From Deinococcus frigens DSM 12807 (GTDB taxonomy: Bacteria; Deinococcota; Deinococci; Deinococcales; Deinococcaceae): a DNA stretch of 64,000 bases. Shown here piece by piece: positions 14,761-26,322 of this stretch (its first letter is position 1; every line of letters starts with the position of its first letter). Location: the NCBI RefSeq assembly GCF_000701425.1, contig NZ_JNIW01000012.1:1-64000 (forward strand). Direction: 5' to 3'. Made by a program: the position numbers and the translations under genes. Under the pieces are notes generated by a model, which was not told where the DNA came from, did not search any database, and saw only the letters and a program-made list of their open reading frames with translations.

Positions 14761-15249
14761 ATGAAGCCCCAGACCACTCTCGCGCCCGCCGCGCTGCTGA
14801 CCACCCTGCTGCTGGCGGCCCAGGCCCAGACATCCGCGCAGACTGCCGCTACGGCGCTGCCCGCCCCGTGGACCACGGCCCGGCTGGCCACGGCCACCTA
14901 CGTGATTCTGGACCCACAGATGACCGGCCCCAGCCTGATCGGCGGCAGCGATCAGAGCAGCGTGCTGGCCGCCATGCGCCGGGATTCGGGCGGGGCGCTC
15001 AAGCGGCGGTATCCGGGGGCTACGATCAGCGCCGACGCCGCCAATCCCCAGGCCATCCGCGTGACCCCGGTGCTGAAGACCCCCTCCGCGCTGCTGCCGT
15101 GGCTGAAACTGACTGCCCGCCTGGATTTTGCGCTACCCGAGGGCGAGCGGATCAGCGTGGGGCAGGATTTTACCCTGTGGGACGTCTACCAGCACCGGGC
15201 CGAGGCCGCCAACTTCGTGTATGACCAGTTGGCCCAGCGCCTGCCCTGA
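14761..15249 (+). CDS. Exported protein of unknown function
   Basis: A 162-residue protein beginning with an Ala/Leu-rich signal peptide (MKPQTTLAPAALLTTLLLAAQAQ). The mature part has no domain I recognise. It contains a central KRRYPGATISADAANPQAIRV region and ends EAANFVYDQLAQRLP, a pattern often seen in small secreted proteins that bind the envelope. It stands alone, divergent from mazG. The start was chosen for the signal peptide; TGCACT six bases upstream is a near-match to the leaderless box. Confidence 0.6.
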   Translation: MKPQTTLAPAALLTTLLLAAQAQTSAQTAATALPAPWTTARLATATYVILDPQMTGPSLIGGSDQSSVLAAMRRDSGGALKRRYPGATISADAANPQAIRVTPVLKTPSALLPWLKLTARLDFALPEGERISVGQDFTLWDVYQHRAEAANFVYDQLAQRLP

Positions 15250-15378
15250 GCAGGGGGCGGTGCTGCCAGCACTGCCGCCGATCACGCTGTCACTCTTCTT
15301 CACTCCACTCTCCTGTTTTTGCCCACCCACCGCCCACTCATGGCATGTGCCGGGGCCAGGACTCCGGGGAGGCTTGAG

Positions 15379-15648
15379 ATGAATAGAACGGCATATTTGA
15401 GACGTTGCATGGTCATTAGCCTGCGGCACCGCGCCATCTGGATTCTGGTGGGAGGGCTGGCCGGATTGACCCTGGCCACCGTCTTGGGGCTGCGAGCGCC
15501 GTGGTGGATCGTGCTGGCCCTGCTGGGGGCCGGACTGATTGCTGCGTCAATAGCCGCCAGCTCCTCCCTGCGGCATGCGGCGGACCCGGAGCTTCAAGCC
15601 GAATATACGGTCCCGGACTCCTCTCAACGCAACGATCGACCGCGTTGA
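15379..15648 (+). CDS. Small membrane protein of unknown function
   Basis: An 89-residue protein with two hydrophobic helices (about 19-36 and 40-60) and an acidic-polar C-terminal tail. GGGGAGG six bases before the ATG is a strong Shine-Dalgarno site, which supports this start over an upstream one. No family is recognised. Short direct repeats (GCGTTGAAACCCA twice, and GACTGCGCCCGTTC with a near copy) follow its stop codon. Confidence 0.5.
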   Translation: MNRTAYLRRCMVISLRHRAIWILVGGLAGLTLATVLGLRAPWWIVLALLGAGLIAASIAASSSLRHAADPELQAEYTVPDSSQRNDRPR

Positions 15649-15741
15649 AACCCATGATTGCGTTGAAACCCACGACTGCGCCCGTTCGTACTGCGCCCGT
15701 TCATTCAGTGGCCGGACGCCCGGGCGTGTTAGCGTCGGGGA

Positions 15742-16506
15742 ATGACTGACCAGACAGTACAGGACAAGGCGGGCACGCGCGGCAGTGCATTTATCACCGG
15801 GTCCAGCAAGGGCATCGGCTACGAGGTGGCGCGCGCTCTGGCCGGAGCGGGCTACGCCGTGACCATCACCAGCCGCAACGAGCAGGAGATCGGCGAGGCA
15901 GCCCGCAAGATCGGTGGTACGGACAAGGTCAGCAGCGCAGTCAAGGTCAGCGGCGCAGTGCGCGGCGTGGTCTGTGACGTGCGCGATCCAGCGGCCCTGG
16001 AGCGCGAGGTGGCCGCCCACGTCGCCGCTTTCGGCGGCCTGGACGTGCTGTTCGTCAACGCGGGCGTGGGCAACTTCGCCAACGTGGCCGATATGAGCAT
16101 CCAGCAGTGGCAGGACGTGATCGATACCAACCTCTCGGGGGCCTTTTACACCATCAAGGCGGGCATTCCGGCGCTGAAGAAGGGTGGCGGCTACATCTTC
16201 ACGCTGTCCAGCCTGGCGGGCAAGAATCCGTTCGCGGGCGGCGCGGCCTACAACGCCAGCAAATTCGGTCTGAATGGCCTGTCCGAGGTGCTGACCCTGG
16301 ACCTGCGCCAGCACGACATCAAAGTGACGCAGATCATGCCTGGCAGCGTGGCCACCCATTTTGCCGGGCACACGCCCAGCGACGCCGATGCCTGGAAAAT
16401 CCAGCCCGAGGACATCGCGCAGCTCACGCTGGACCTGCTGAACATGCCCGTGCGGACGCTGCCCAGCAAGGTCGAGGTCAGGCCCAGCAAACCGCCCAAG
16501 AAGTAA
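15742..16506 (+). CDS. Short-chain dehydrogenase/reductase
   Basis: A 254-residue NAD(P)-dependent oxidoreductase of the classical SDR family. The cofactor motif is TGSSKGIG (about residues 20-27), the NAG strand appears as FVNAGVGN, and the catalytic Ser, Tyr and Lys are in TLSSLAGKNPF and YNASKFG. The substrate is unknown; similar proteins reduce ketones or 3-oxoacyl groups. TAGCGT six bases before the ATG fits leaderless expression. Confidence 0.9.
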   Translation: MTDQTVQDKAGTRGSAFITGSSKGIGYEVARALAGAGYAVTITSRNEQEIGEAARKIGGTDKVSSAVKVSGAVRGVVCDVRDPAALEREVAAHVAAFGGLDVLFVNAGVGNFANVADMSIQQWQDVIDTNLSGAFYTIKAGIPALKKGGGYIFTLSSLAGKNPFAGGAAYNASKFGLNGLSEVLTLDLRQHDIKVTQIMPGSVATHFAGHTPSDADAWKIQPEDIAQLTLDLLNMPVRTLPSKVEVRPSKPPKK

Positions 16507-16551
16507 GGGAACAGTAGAAATAGGGAGACAGATTGAAGCCGCTCGTAGGTT

Positions 16552-17261
16552 GTGGCGGACGTGCCATACGACATGGCCGAGAACGGGACCGCCCTACCCA
16601 ACCCCGAGCGGCCAGAGCCAGTCCGGGCGAATCTGGAGCGTCCCGCCGCTGCGGGCCATGAAATCCCGGCCAGCCGGGTGCCTGGCATGGGTAACGGCGT
16701 GTTCGCCATCGTAATCACCCTGCTGGTGCTGGAGCTGCGGCCTCCCGGAATCTCTGGAGTGCTGGACGGTGCCGGGCGCGCTCAGGAGCTGAATGGGGCC
16801 ATTCTTAATCTCTTGCCCCGTCTGATCGTCTTTTTCGTGACGTTTTTGGTGGCGGGCATCAGTTGGGTCAGTCACACCTGGTCTCAGTCCCATCTCTCGC
16901 GGCTCGATTCGCGCCTGGCGTTTTTAAACATCATCTACCTGATGTTCGTCTCGCTGTTGCCGGTTCCCTCGGCACCGCTCGGCGCGTTCGGCGACACGCC
17001 CACCGGTCTCGCCAGCTATGCCCTCAATCAGGTGCTGATCGTGCTGGCCTTCCTGTGGATGCTCTGGCACGCGGTCCGCCACGGGCTGATGGCTCCTGGC
17101 TGGCAGGCCGAACGCCTGGGCAGCGGGCGCTGATCAACCTAAGCGTGTTCGCGCTGATGGCGCTTTTGGCCCTGACCGCGCCGACGCTGGCCTTGTTTGT
17201 GCCATTCGTGCTGCTGGCGGCCCATCCGCTGCTGTCGCGGGCGCGTGGGCTGGGCTGTTGA
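16552..17261 (+). pseudogene. TMEM175/DUF1211-like potassium channel, frameshifted in a G run
   Basis: The first frame (16552-17133) carries four hydrophobic helices starting with GNGVFAIVITLLVLELRPP, which matches the first-helix signature FSDGVFAI of the TMEM175 family except that the Asp is Asn. It stops at 17131 after ERLGSGR. The -1 frame continues with RALINLSVFALMALLALTAP and a last helix to 17261. Adding one G to GGG at 17118-17120 joins the frames as ERLGQRALINLSVF, giving about 236 residues, a normal length. Family members form lysosomal or bacterial K+ channels. The start (GTG 16552 or ATG 16573) is uncertain. It could be a sequencing error. Confidence 0.7.
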
Positions 17262-17304
17262 GACGTTCAGACTGCGGCGCGGCGGCCCTGCTAGACTGCG
17301 GGGC

Positions 17305-17723
<419 letters not shown>

Positions 17724-17727
<4 letters not shown>

Positions 17728-19154
17728 GGTTTCTCGGAAGATCTTTTCTATCGAGGCCGCCTGCGACGGGCCGCGCGGGCGGGCTGCGGCGCTCCTGGCC
17801 GCTGCTGTCTGCCGCGCTGCTGGCCGGGCTGGCCGGGGCGCAGGTGACCTTCGGCAAGCTGAATCTGGCCGGGCAGCAGGTGGACAGCATTGGGCTGTAC
17901 GGCGCGGAGTATGTGAACGGCGACGTGCTGGGCAAGCTGGTCCGGGTGACCCGAGATGGACCGATCGTGCGCGTCAGGGGGCTGGGCCACACGCTGCTGG
18001 TTCCCATCGACCTGGACCAGGAACGCGCCACCACCGATTTCAACATCGTGCAGCTCGACACCCGCCGGATTCAGGCCCCAGCAGCCACACTGGTCAACGG
18101 CAAGCTGTACCTGCCGCTGAGCACCCTAGCCACCGGGCTGGGGGCCAGGTACGAGCAGGGCAAGCTGACGCTGGCGCAGCCGGAGTTGCTGGGCGTCAGC
18201 AGCCGCGCGGGCCAGGACAGTGACCGGCTGGTGCTGGACCTCAGCCGTGACGTGGGGATCAGCGATGAGGCGCGCGGCAGCCGGGTGGTGGTGCGGTTGC
18301 GCGGCGTGAAGGGCGAGGCCCGCAAATACACCACGCGCGGGGCCTTTGTGCCGTCTGCCGAGGTCAGCCGTGACGGCGATGACCTGATCCTGAGCGCGCC
18401 GATCACTGCCGCCAGCGGCTACCGGGTCTACAAGGTGGTGCGGCCCGGCGGCACGCGGGTGGTCCTGGACCTGGGGCCGGGCATCCCGCGCGTTAGCCCG
18501 GCCCTGCTGGAACGGGTCACGCGCCCGCTGATCGTGCTGGACCCGGTCAAGGTGACGGGGATTGGCCGCGACCCCACCCTGGACGTGGCCCGCCGCGCGG
18601 CGGAGATGCTGAGTGGGGCGGGCTGGCAGGTGCAGGTCACCCGCGATACCGCCAGCGCCCTCAACCGCGACGAGAAAATGACACTGGCCCGCCAGAGCGA
18701 CGTGTATCTGGCCCTGAACCTGGGCCGCTTTCCCGGCTCGACCCGCAGCGGCGTAACTGTCTACGAGCCAGCCGGGCCGGCCCCGTCTCAACTGGTCAGC
18801 AGCGTCCGGGTGGGCAGCACGCTGCCTTATGGCTCGCTGGTGGTGGGCGACACCGGCGGCACCCGTCGCCTGAGTGAACTGCTGCGCGGTGAACTCAAGG
18901 GCGGCAACATCACGGCGGGGCAGGGCAGCCTGTCGCGGGTCATGACCCTCAGCGAGGCTCCACAGGCCGCGCTGCTGCTGGAACTGGGCTGGGCCAGCAA
19001 TTCCAGGGATCTGGCCAACCTGAGCGTCGAGCGCCGCTTGCAGGCGCTGTCGGTGGCGGTGGCCCGCTCGGTGGCCACCTACCTGACCGCCCGGGCCAAC
19101 AACAACGCCAATGTCGGCGCAGGCAGCGCGCCCAACGCGGGGGCAGGCCAGTGA
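17724..19154 (+). CDS. Exported amidase_3-fold protein lacking zinc-binding histidines
   Basis: A 476-residue protein. A signal peptide (cleavage near GLAGAQ, about residue 40) is followed by an N-terminal AMIN/copper-amine-oxidase-like module (about 45-250) and a C-terminal domain (about 268-460) that follows N-acetylmuramoyl-L-alanine amidases in outline: IVLDP, an intervening MLSGAGWQVQVTRDT segment, VYLALNLGRF and LLELGWASNSRDL. The usual first zinc ligand (DPGHGG) is DPVKVT here and the second (SLHANA) is LALNLG, so both histidines are gone; the final catalytic Glu (LELGWASN) remains. It is probably not a peptidoglycan hydrolase but a binding or activating paralogue. It overlaps smpB and the GerMN gene by 4 bp each. 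Confidence 0.8.
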
Positions 19155-19696
19155 TCCGCCGCCTGTTCTCGCTGTTTAATGTCATCAGTGCCGCGCTGCT
19201 GGCCGCCGCCGTGCTGGCCTATCAGGCGGTCCAGCGCCCCCCCACCCTGCCAGAGGCCCCCAAATTGCGACTGGCCGAGCGCACGCCTATGAAAGTCCAG
19301 GTGTACTTCACCGATCCGCAGGTGCGCGCCATGAAGGCCGAGACGCGCACCGTGCAGGTGACCCAGAGCAACCCGCGCGCCGTGGCCCAGGCCACGCTGA
19401 ACGTCTGGGCCGCCGGGCCGAACAGCTCGTCGAATCTGGCGGTGGTGCCTGTGGGCACGGCAGCCCCCAAGGTCTACCTGCGCGGCACGCATTACTACGT
19501 GGACCTGCCCGCCGCCTACGCGGGCCTCCGCTACGGCCCCAGCGGCGAGCGCATGCTGCTGTGCACCCTGACCCGCACCCTGCTGAACACGCGCGGCGAC
19601 GACGTGTCCTTTGTGCTGGACGGTCAACCGGTGGACAGTCTGGGCCAGATCAATCTGCGTGGTCCGTTCACGCGGCAGGACTGCGCCGATGAATAG
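19151..19696 (+). CDS. GerMN-domain membrane-anchored protein
   Basis: A 181-residue protein with one N-terminal transmembrane anchor (about 8-28) and a GerMN (spore germination) domain from about residue 46 to 175, recognised from MKVQVYFTDPQVRAMKAETR, the VAQATLNVW segment and CTLTRTLLNTRGDDVSFVLDGQPV. GerMN domains also occur in non-sporulating bacteria, where they accompany cell-wall amidases. The GTG start overlaps the amidase-like stop codon, so the two are probably made together and may form one envelope complex. Confidence 0.82.
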   Translation: MIRRLFSLFNVISAALLAAAVLAYQAVQRPPTLPEAPKLRLAERTPMKVQVYFTDPQVRAMKAETRTVQVTQSNPRAVAQATLNVWAAGPNSSSNLAVVPVGTAAPKVYLRGTHYYVDLPAAYAGLRYGPSGERMLLCTLTRTLLNTRGDDVSFVLDGQPVDSLGQINLRGPFTRQDCADE

Positions 19697-19705
19697 GAGG
19701 GAGAT

Positions 19706-19807
19706 GTCTGACCGTCTAAAGGTCTAACCGTCTGACCGCTTAAAAAATGAGGACTTGCTGCCTCATTCTTTTACGCTTTGACCGTTTGACCTTCAGGCAG
19801 TTCGACC
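19706..19807. repeat. Octamer-periodic inverted repeat with terminator-like centre, copy 3
   Basis: The left arm has units GTCTGACC, GTCTAAAG, GTCTAACC, GTCTGACC and GCTTAAAA. The right arm has CTTTGACC, GTTTGACC, TTCAGGCA and GTTCGACC. Both arms are 47 nt and face each other across the hairpin AATGAGG-ACTTGCTG-CCTCATT (19746-19767), which is followed by CTTTTAC. With small gaps the arms can fold into one long imperfect hairpin. It separates the gerMN operon from smc. Confidence 0.65.
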
Positions 19808-19814
19808 CGCAGCC

Positions 19815-22800
19815 ATGCTGAGGACCATTACCCTTCAGGGCTTCAAGAGCTTCGCCGAGCGTACCCGGCTGGAGTTCGGGCCCGGCGTCAGCGCCGTGAT
19901 CGGCCCCAACGGCAGCGGCAAGAGCAACGTGGTGGAGGGCCTGCGCTGGGTCACGCACGGCGCGCGGGCGCGCGAGTTGCGGGCTGGGCGCGGCAGCGAG
20001 CTGATCTTTCACGGAAGCGGCGGCAAGGCTCCGCTGGGGCTGGCCGAGGTGCAACTGGAATTGCAGACCCCGGAGGGCCGCGTGAACCTGTCGCGCCGCA
20101 TCTACCGGGGCGGAGCGGGCGAGCAGGACCTGAACGGGCGGCCCGTGCGCGCCCGCGACGTGCAGGCAGCGCTGCGCGGCACCGGTCTGGGACCGGGCGG
20201 TCTGGCCGTCATCGGCCAGGGCGAGGTCAGCGGCGTGGTGGGTGCGGAGGGCCGCACGCTGCTGGGTTACGTGCAGGAGGCCGCCGGGCTGTCCCGGGCC
20301 GTCAGCGCCCGCCAGGAAACCGAGGCGCGGCTGGGGGACGCCGACACCCATCTGGCCCAGTTGCGCCTGCTGCAAGGCGAGCGCGAGGCGGCGGTGTCAC
20401 GCCTGGAACGCGCCGCCCGTCAGGCCAGGCGCTGGCGAGAATTGAGTTTGCGGACGCTGACCCTTGAAGACGCCCTGAAGCGCGAACGCCAGGCCGCGCT
20501 TCACCGTGAGATTGCCGGGGCCAGGAGTGAGACGGCGCAACTCGAAACCCGGAGCGCCGTCCTGGCCGCCCAGGTCCAGATTGCCGCCGCAGGTGTGGAA
20601 ACTGCCCGCGAGTCCGCGCAGGACGCCCGCGCCCGCCGTGACGCGTACGCCGGGGCCTTGGACGCGCTCAGGGCCGCCCGCGACGCCCACGCCCAGGCTG
20701 AACGCTACCGGGGTCACCTGCGGGGCGAGGCCGAGGGCTTGCAGTCCGAACTCGCCAGCCTTCCCACATCCCCTCCGGCCCAGCCCGCGTCCGATCTGGC
20801 CGCGCTGGACGCCGCCTCTGCCCGCATTCGCAGCGACGCCGAGGCTGCCGAACGCCGCGCCCGCACCCTGGACGCCGAGCTGACCCGCGCCCGCACGCTG
20901 GCCGCCCGCGCCGCAGAGGGACTGGCCCGTGCCGATGCCAGCCGCGAAACGCTGAGCGCCGAGCTGGAGCGGGCCGAGGGGAACCTGGAAGTCGCTTCCG
21001 AGGGCTTGGAGGCTGCCGCCGAACGCCTGAGCACCTCGCGTCTGGCCCGCGAATATGCCGAAACGCAGTACACCGCGCACGCTGCCGAACGGGAGACCGC
21101 CGTGAACCAGGAACGCCACCTGGCGGGCGAGCTGGCCCGCGTGAACGCCAGCGTGGCCCCGCTGCGGCGTGAACGCCAGCGCCTGGAAACCGCCCTGAAC
21201 AGCTACGCCCGCTACGGCGAGGGCGCGCGCAACGCGCTGCGGCTGGACCATCCCGGCATCGTGGGTTCGGTGGCGGACCTGCTGACCGTGCCTGCCGAGT
21301 ATGAAACCGCCATTGGCGCGGCGCTGGGGCGGCGGCTGGAGCAGGTGGTGGTCTTGCGGGCCGACGACGCCCGCGACATCATCGAGGAGTTGAAGCGTTC
21401 CGGCGGGCGGGCCACCTTCCTGCCGCTGGACCTGATCCGCGCCCGCCCACGCCGCGACGCGCAGTTCTTGCACGAAACGGGCGTGGTGGGCAATCTGGCG
21501 GACCTGTGCCCCAGCGATCCGCCGCTGGTGGGCCAGGCGATTCTGGCCGATACGCTGGTGGTGCAGGACCTGCGCGTCGCCAACCGGATGGCCCGCTCGC
21601 ACGCAAGCCGCCCGCGCCTGGTCACGCTGGACGGCGAACTGGTGGAACCCGGCGGGGCGATCACCGGGGGCCGCCTGCGAGACAGCGGCGCGGGCGTCCT
21701 CGGCGATCAGCGCCGCTTTCAGGAGCTGGAGGCGGAGCTGGAGGAGGCCGACGCGCTGGGAGCGCGCCTCGCTGATCAGTTGGAGCAATTGAGGCTGACT
21801 TCAAGCGGCGGCAACGAGCGCCATGATCTGATTCTCGCCGCCCGCGAACGCGCCGCCCGCGAAGAACGCGAGGCCGAGCGCCGGGTCACCGAACTGACCG
21901 CCCAGACCCGCAGCCTGGGCGAGAACCGGGACCGCCTGCTGGCGCGGCTGGGGCCGGAAATGGGGGTTGTGGCGGCCTCGGAGCTGCCGGATGTAGAGGC
22001 GCTGGAGGCCAGGTTGACCGCCGCCCGCCACGCTGCGGAGACAGGCCGCGCCGCCGAACGGGAAGCTGTTGAGGCGCTGGCCCTGGCCCGCGAACTGGCT
22101 GCCGCGTGGCAGGCTTACGAATCCGCCCAGAGCCGCGCCGCCGAACTCCGCACCCGGCTGGATGCCAACGCCGGGGCCACCGCCACCCAGAACGCGCATC
22201 TGAGCGCCGCCGCCGCCGAACTCGCGCGCCGTGAAGCCGCCCTGGGCGAACTGGACGAATCCGAATTCCCGCGCGCCGAGGCTGCCCGTGAGGCCGCCGC
22301 CCTGGCCTACGCCACCCTGATTGGCAGCCAGAACAAGGTCCGCGCCCGCCTGGACGACTTGCGCGTGCTGATCGCCCGCCGTGAGGGCAGCCTGGAACCG
22401 CTGCCCGACGGCTGCACCCCACCCGGCACCCCGCGCGAGTGGACGGCGGAATCAAGCCGCGCCCACGCCGAACTGGGAGAATTGGGGACCGTCAACGCCC
22501 GCGCCGAGGCCGATCACGCCGCCGAACTGGCCGAACTCCAGACCCAGCGGGCCGAGGCCGCCGACGCCGAGAGTGCCACCGCCGAACTGCGTGCCCACAT
22601 GGGCGAGCTGCAAGACGCCGAGGGAGCCGCCACCCACGCCGCCTTCACCCGCGTCAACGCCGCCTTCCGTGACTACAGCGCCGAGCTGCTGGGCGGCGAG
22701 GGCGAGCTGGAAGGCGAGAGCGACGACTCGGGCCGGTTGACCGGACTGCGGTTGGCCGTGCAGCCCAAGGGCAAGCGCACCCGCAACCTCAACCTGTTGA

Positions 22801-23126
22801 GCGCCGGGGAGCGCACGATGGCGGGCCTGGGCTTCCTGTTCGCGCTGAACCACGCGGGCGGCGACGGTGGGGCAGGCGGGTTGCCTCTGGCCGTGCTGGA
22901 CGAGGTAGACGCTCCGCTGGACGAGGCCAACATCCGCCGCTTCACCGCCTTTCTGGAGCGCTTCAGCGCCCGTGGCGCGCAGTTTTTGCTGGTCACGCAC
23001 CAGAAGGCGACGATGGAAGTCGCCACCGCCCTGTGGGGCGTGACCACTGACGGCAGCGGAGCCAGCCGCGTCCTGAGCATCCGCCAGGCCGAGGACGGCG
23101 CGCGGCGGGTGATGGTGGAGGGTTGA
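19815..23126 (+). CDS. smc: Chromosome segregation ATPase SMC
   Basis: A 1103-residue SMC protein that, with ScpA/ScpB-type partners, organises and segregates the chromosome. Walker A is [13 protein letters not shown] (about 33-45), the ABC signature is [13 protein letters not shown], and Walker B is [16 protein letters not shown] near the C terminus. Long Ala/Glu/Arg-rich coiled coils flank a hinge in the middle (about 475-650, with [10 protein letters not shown] and [11 protein letters not shown]). The length fits the Deinococcus-Thermus type, slightly shorter than B. subtilis SMC. The ATG precedes the conserved [16 protein letters not shown]. Confidence 0.95.
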   Translation: MLRTITLQGFKSFAERTRLEFGPGVSAVIGPNGSGKSNVVEGLRWVTHGARARELRAGRGSELIFHGSGGKAPLGLAEVQLELQTPEGRVNLSRRIYRGGAGEQDLNGRPVRARDVQAALRGTGLGPGGLAVIGQGEVSGVVGAEGRTLLGYVQEAAGLSRAVSARQETEARLGDADTHLAQLRLLQGEREAAVSRLERAARQARRWRELSLRTLTLEDALKRERQAALHREIAGARSETAQLETRSAVLAAQVQIAAAGVETARESAQDARARRDAYAGALDALRAARDAHAQAERYRGHLRGEAEGLQSELASLPTSPPAQPASDLAALDAASARIRSDAEAAERRARTLDAELTRARTLAARAAEGLARADASRETLSAELERAEGNLEVASEGLEAAAERLSTSRLAREYAETQYTAHAAERETAVNQERHLAGELARVNASVAPLRRERQRLETALNSYARYGEGARNALRLDHPGIVGSVADLLTVPAEYETAIGAALGRRLEQVVVLRADDARDIIEELKRSGGRATFLPLDLIRARPRRDAQFLHETGVVGNLADLCPSDPPLVGQAILADTLVVQDLRVANRMARSHASRPRLVTLDGELVEPGGAITGGRLRDSGAGVLGDQRRFQELEAELEEADALGARLADQLEQLRLTSSGGNERHDLILAARERAAREEREAERRVTELTAQTRSLGENRDRLLARLGPEMGVVAASELPDVEALEARLTAARHAAETGRAAEREAVEALALARELAAAWQAYESAQSRAAELRTRLDANAGATATQNAHLSAAAAELARREAALGELDESEFPRAEAAREAAALAYATLIGSQNKVRARLDDLRVLIARREGSLEPLPDGCTPPGTPREWTAESSRAHAELGELGTVNARAEADHAAELAELQTQRAEAADAESATAELRAHMGELQDAEGAATHAAFTRVNAAFRDYSAELLGGEGELEGESDDSGRLTGLRLAVQPKGKRTRNLNLLSAGERTMAGLGFLFALNHAGGDGGAGGLPLAVLDEVDAPLDEANIRRFTAFLERFSARGAQFLLVTHQKATMEVATALWGVTTDGSGASRVLSIRQAEDGARRVMVEG

Positions 23127-23138
23127 GGAAGGTCTTTC

Positions 23139-23786
23139 TTACGTCGGCGTCTTGCCAAAACGGTCCAGCTCCCGTTGCAGCTCCCGGTAAAACTGCGCGA
23201 TGTGAAAGCCGTCGCAGGCGGCGTGGTTGGCATGGACCGCTACCGGCATCAGCAGTCGCCCCGCGCTCTCCTGATATTGCCCCACGGTGAAAATGGGCAG
23301 CAGAGAGTCCGCTCCGTCCTGAATCTTCAGCTCGAAGGCGCTGAAGCCCAGCCACGGCGCGACGGAGATGTTCAGCACATGGGGCGGCGCACCCGGCTTG
23401 GGCAGATACTCCAGGAGTGAGCCGTAGCCCTGCGCGTCGGCGTGATAATTGCTGAGAAACCCTCCGAAGTCGTCGCCCAGTTCCGTCCACAGGGCCGAGA
23501 AAGTTTCCGTCTCTGGATGAAAGACGGTGTAGAGGGGCAACACACCGTCCCAAATGCCGGGCTGATCTCCGTCCAGGAGGCCCATTCGCAGGGCGGGGAG
23601 CCGGTTGACCACCGCGCAGATGCTATAGATCACGGCGGGTGCGAAGGGCGTCCCGCGTTCTTTCAGTCGGCCTCTGAATGCCGTCACGTCCACGGAAGCG
23701 GTGACGTTAAAGGTGCAGGGGTTTTACCGGAAGTGCTGATAGGTTTGCCGACGGGGCCAGGTGATCAGATCAAGGGGACGGAGCAT
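23139..23786 (-). pseudogene. Chloramphenicol acetyltransferase (CatA type) with in-frame stop at codon 21
   Basis: The frame from ATG 23786 reads MLRPLDLITWPRRQTYQHFR, then TAA (23724-23726), then NPCTFNVTASVDVTAF and the rest of a CatA-type enzyme in the same frame. Alignment with classical CAT (HYLNQQTTFSI in the family) shows the stop replaces one residue with no indel. The rest is intact, including YTVFHPETETFSALW and the catalytic His motif HAACDGFH near the C terminus. TAAATT six bases before the ATG marks the original leaderless start, so the 184-residue open part starting at GTG 23693 lacks strand and helix 1 and its own signal. If real, the gene is dead; readthrough or an assembly error are the alternatives. 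CAT acetylates chloramphenicol. Confidence 0.85.
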
Positions 23787-23905
23787 CCCCGCAATTTAGC
23801 GGCATCAGTGGGCTGGCCTCCTCACGCTGCGCCATTTTGCCAACCCCCCCCGACTCCGCCAGAAGGCTCAAGGCAGCGTGGGGGCAGATTTGCGACAATG
23901 GGGGC

Positions 23906-24289
23906 ATGAACACCCCGACTCCGCAACAGGCGCTGACCGAATTCCTGTCCTGCTGGCAGAAACGGGATTATTCCAGCATGTCGCGGCTGCTGCCCGCGCA
24001 CGGCACGCCGCCCAAAAAGCAGACCGTCAAGGCCACCCGCGAGCTGTACGGCACCCAGAAACTGACCGATTTCAACCTGCTGGCCGCCCGCGACACCGAC
24101 CCTGCCGCCACCAATCTGGATGTGGAACTGCACTACCGCGAGGCCGGGGAGCTGGAGGTCAAGCGCTGGCGCTTTCGCATGGTCTATGTCAACGACGCTG
24201 GGCAACCGATCCCGCGCAACCAGCCGTCTGGACACTGGAAGCCGTATGTCCGCCGCGTGCTGCCGGACCCCCCGGCACTGCGGGCCTGA
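23906..24289 (+). CDS. Small NTF2-like protein of unknown function
   Basis: A 127-residue soluble protein. The opening MNTPTPQQALTEFLSCWQKRDYSSMSRLL and the later DVELHYREAGELEVKRWRFRMVY fit an NTF2-like (SnoaL-type) alpha+beta fold, though no active-site residues can be named. The start at 23906 was chosen because GACAAT, a near-match to the leaderless box, stands six bases upstream; a longer upstream frame has no such signal. A strong terminator follows. Confidence 0.6.
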   Translation: MNTPTPQQALTEFLSCWQKRDYSSMSRLLPAHGTPPKKQTVKATRELYGTQKLTDFNLLAARDTDPAATNLDVELHYREAGELEVKRWRFRMVYVNDAGQPIPRNQPSGHWKPYVRRVLPDPPALRA

Positions 24290-24302
24290 GCTGCGGTAAG
24301 CG

Positions 24303-24343
24303 ACAGAGTCACCGAAGCAATTCCGCCCGGCGACTCTGTTTTT
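24303..24343 (+). terminator. Rho-independent terminator between convergent genes
   Basis: ACAGAGTC (24303-24310) pairs with GACTCTGT (24332-24339), followed by T residues. The 21-base loop can form an inner structure. Confidence 0.7.
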
Positions 24344-24360
24344 AGTGGTGCGGGTGCGGC

Positions 24361-25305
24361 TTATTTCTTTCTGGCTTTGGGAACCGCGACGGCCAGATCG
24401 GCGGCGGTGATCGGGTGCTCCTGCGCGCCAAAGCCGGTGGCGGCCAGCGCTCCGGCGGCGTTGGCAGCGCGCGCACTCTCGGCCATGCTGGCCCCGGACA
24501 GGACCGCGTGGGCGAAGGTGGCGGTAAAGGTGTCGCCCGCGCCGGTGGAGTCCACCACTGCGCCCTCAGGGGGCACGGCGTCCACCAGCTCGGTCTCGGT
24601 GGGGGTCCAGATGATGCTGCCCATCTTGCCCACCTTGACCACCACCCGCTGCGCCCCGGCCTCGCCCAGTTGCTTGAGGGCGGCGCTGATCGAGCGCGTG
24701 CCGGTCAGCGCCTGCAACTCGTGCTGATTGAGGGTCAGGTAATCCGAACTCAGCGCCTCATCGCGCAGGCCGGTGCCCACTTTGTTGACCGCGCCGGTGC
24801 CCAGGTCGATGAACACCAGAACAGGTTTCTTGGCTGTCCGCGCGTACTCGATGGCCTGCAATGTAAATTCGCGCTGCGGACCCTCGATCAGGCTGTAGGC
24901 GTTGACGATCAAAGCGTCGCTGGCCTCCACGTCCTTTTTCTTTAGCTTGGCCGGGTCCAGTTGGCGGTTGGCTGCGCCGTCGCTGATCATGGTGCGCTGG
25001 CCGTCTGCCGTCTGCATCAGGGTAATGGTGCTGGTCAGGTGATCGCCGCTGCGCTGGATGGCCGCCTCACTGACGCCGCTCTCGCGCACGCGGCCCAGGG
25101 CGTAGTCGGCAAATGGATCGTCGCCCACGCAGGCGGCCAGCGTGACGCTGTGGCCCAGCCTCGCCAGCGTCACGGCAATGGTGCCGCCCGCGCCGCCGGG
25201 CTTCATGCTGGCACGCACGGGCGTGACTTCCTCGCCGGGTTTGGGCAGTTTGTTCAGGTGGTACAGGTGGTCAACGGTCACGTCGCCGATTACGTAGAAC
25301 TTCAA
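24361..25305 (-). CDS. PfkB-family carbohydrate kinase
   Basis: A 314-residue sugar or nucleoside kinase. PfkB signature 1 appears as MKPGGAGGTIAVTLARLG (about 34-51) and signature 2 as DSTGAGDTFTATFAHAVLSG (about 246-265), with the catalytic Asp in GAGD. The substrate (ribose, fructose, adenosine or similar) cannot be chosen. The start is TTG, supported by CGGAGG nine bases upstream; it is unusual for this window in using a Shine-Dalgarno site instead of a leaderless promoter. Confidence 0.88.
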   Translation of the reverse strand: MKFYVIGDVTVDHLYHLNKLPKPGEEVTPVRASMKPGGAGGTIAVTLARLGHSVTLAACVGDDPFADYALGRVRESGVSEAAIQRSGDHLTSTITLMQTADGQRTMISDGAANRQLDPAKLKKKDVEASDALIVNAYSLIEGPQREFTLQAIEYARTAKKPVLVFIDLGTGAVNKVGTGLRDEALSSDYLTLNQHELQALTGTRSISAALKQLGEAGAQRVVVKVGKMGSIIWTPTETELVDAVPPEGAVVDSTGAGDTFTATFAHAVLSGASMAESARAANAAGALAATGFGAQEHPITAADLAVAVPKARKK

Positions 25306-25446
25306 GGGGAAACCTCCGGGGCAGACCCCGTGTCGAGAGCGTGGTGTTGCCGAAGCAGGATGATTTTAAACAGGCGACAGGCGAGGCGGACGGCCCCGCC
25401 AGCGATGGGGTCAGGCAAACAGTTCCCGGGCATGGAATCGTAACCG

Positions 25447-26322
<876 letters not shown>

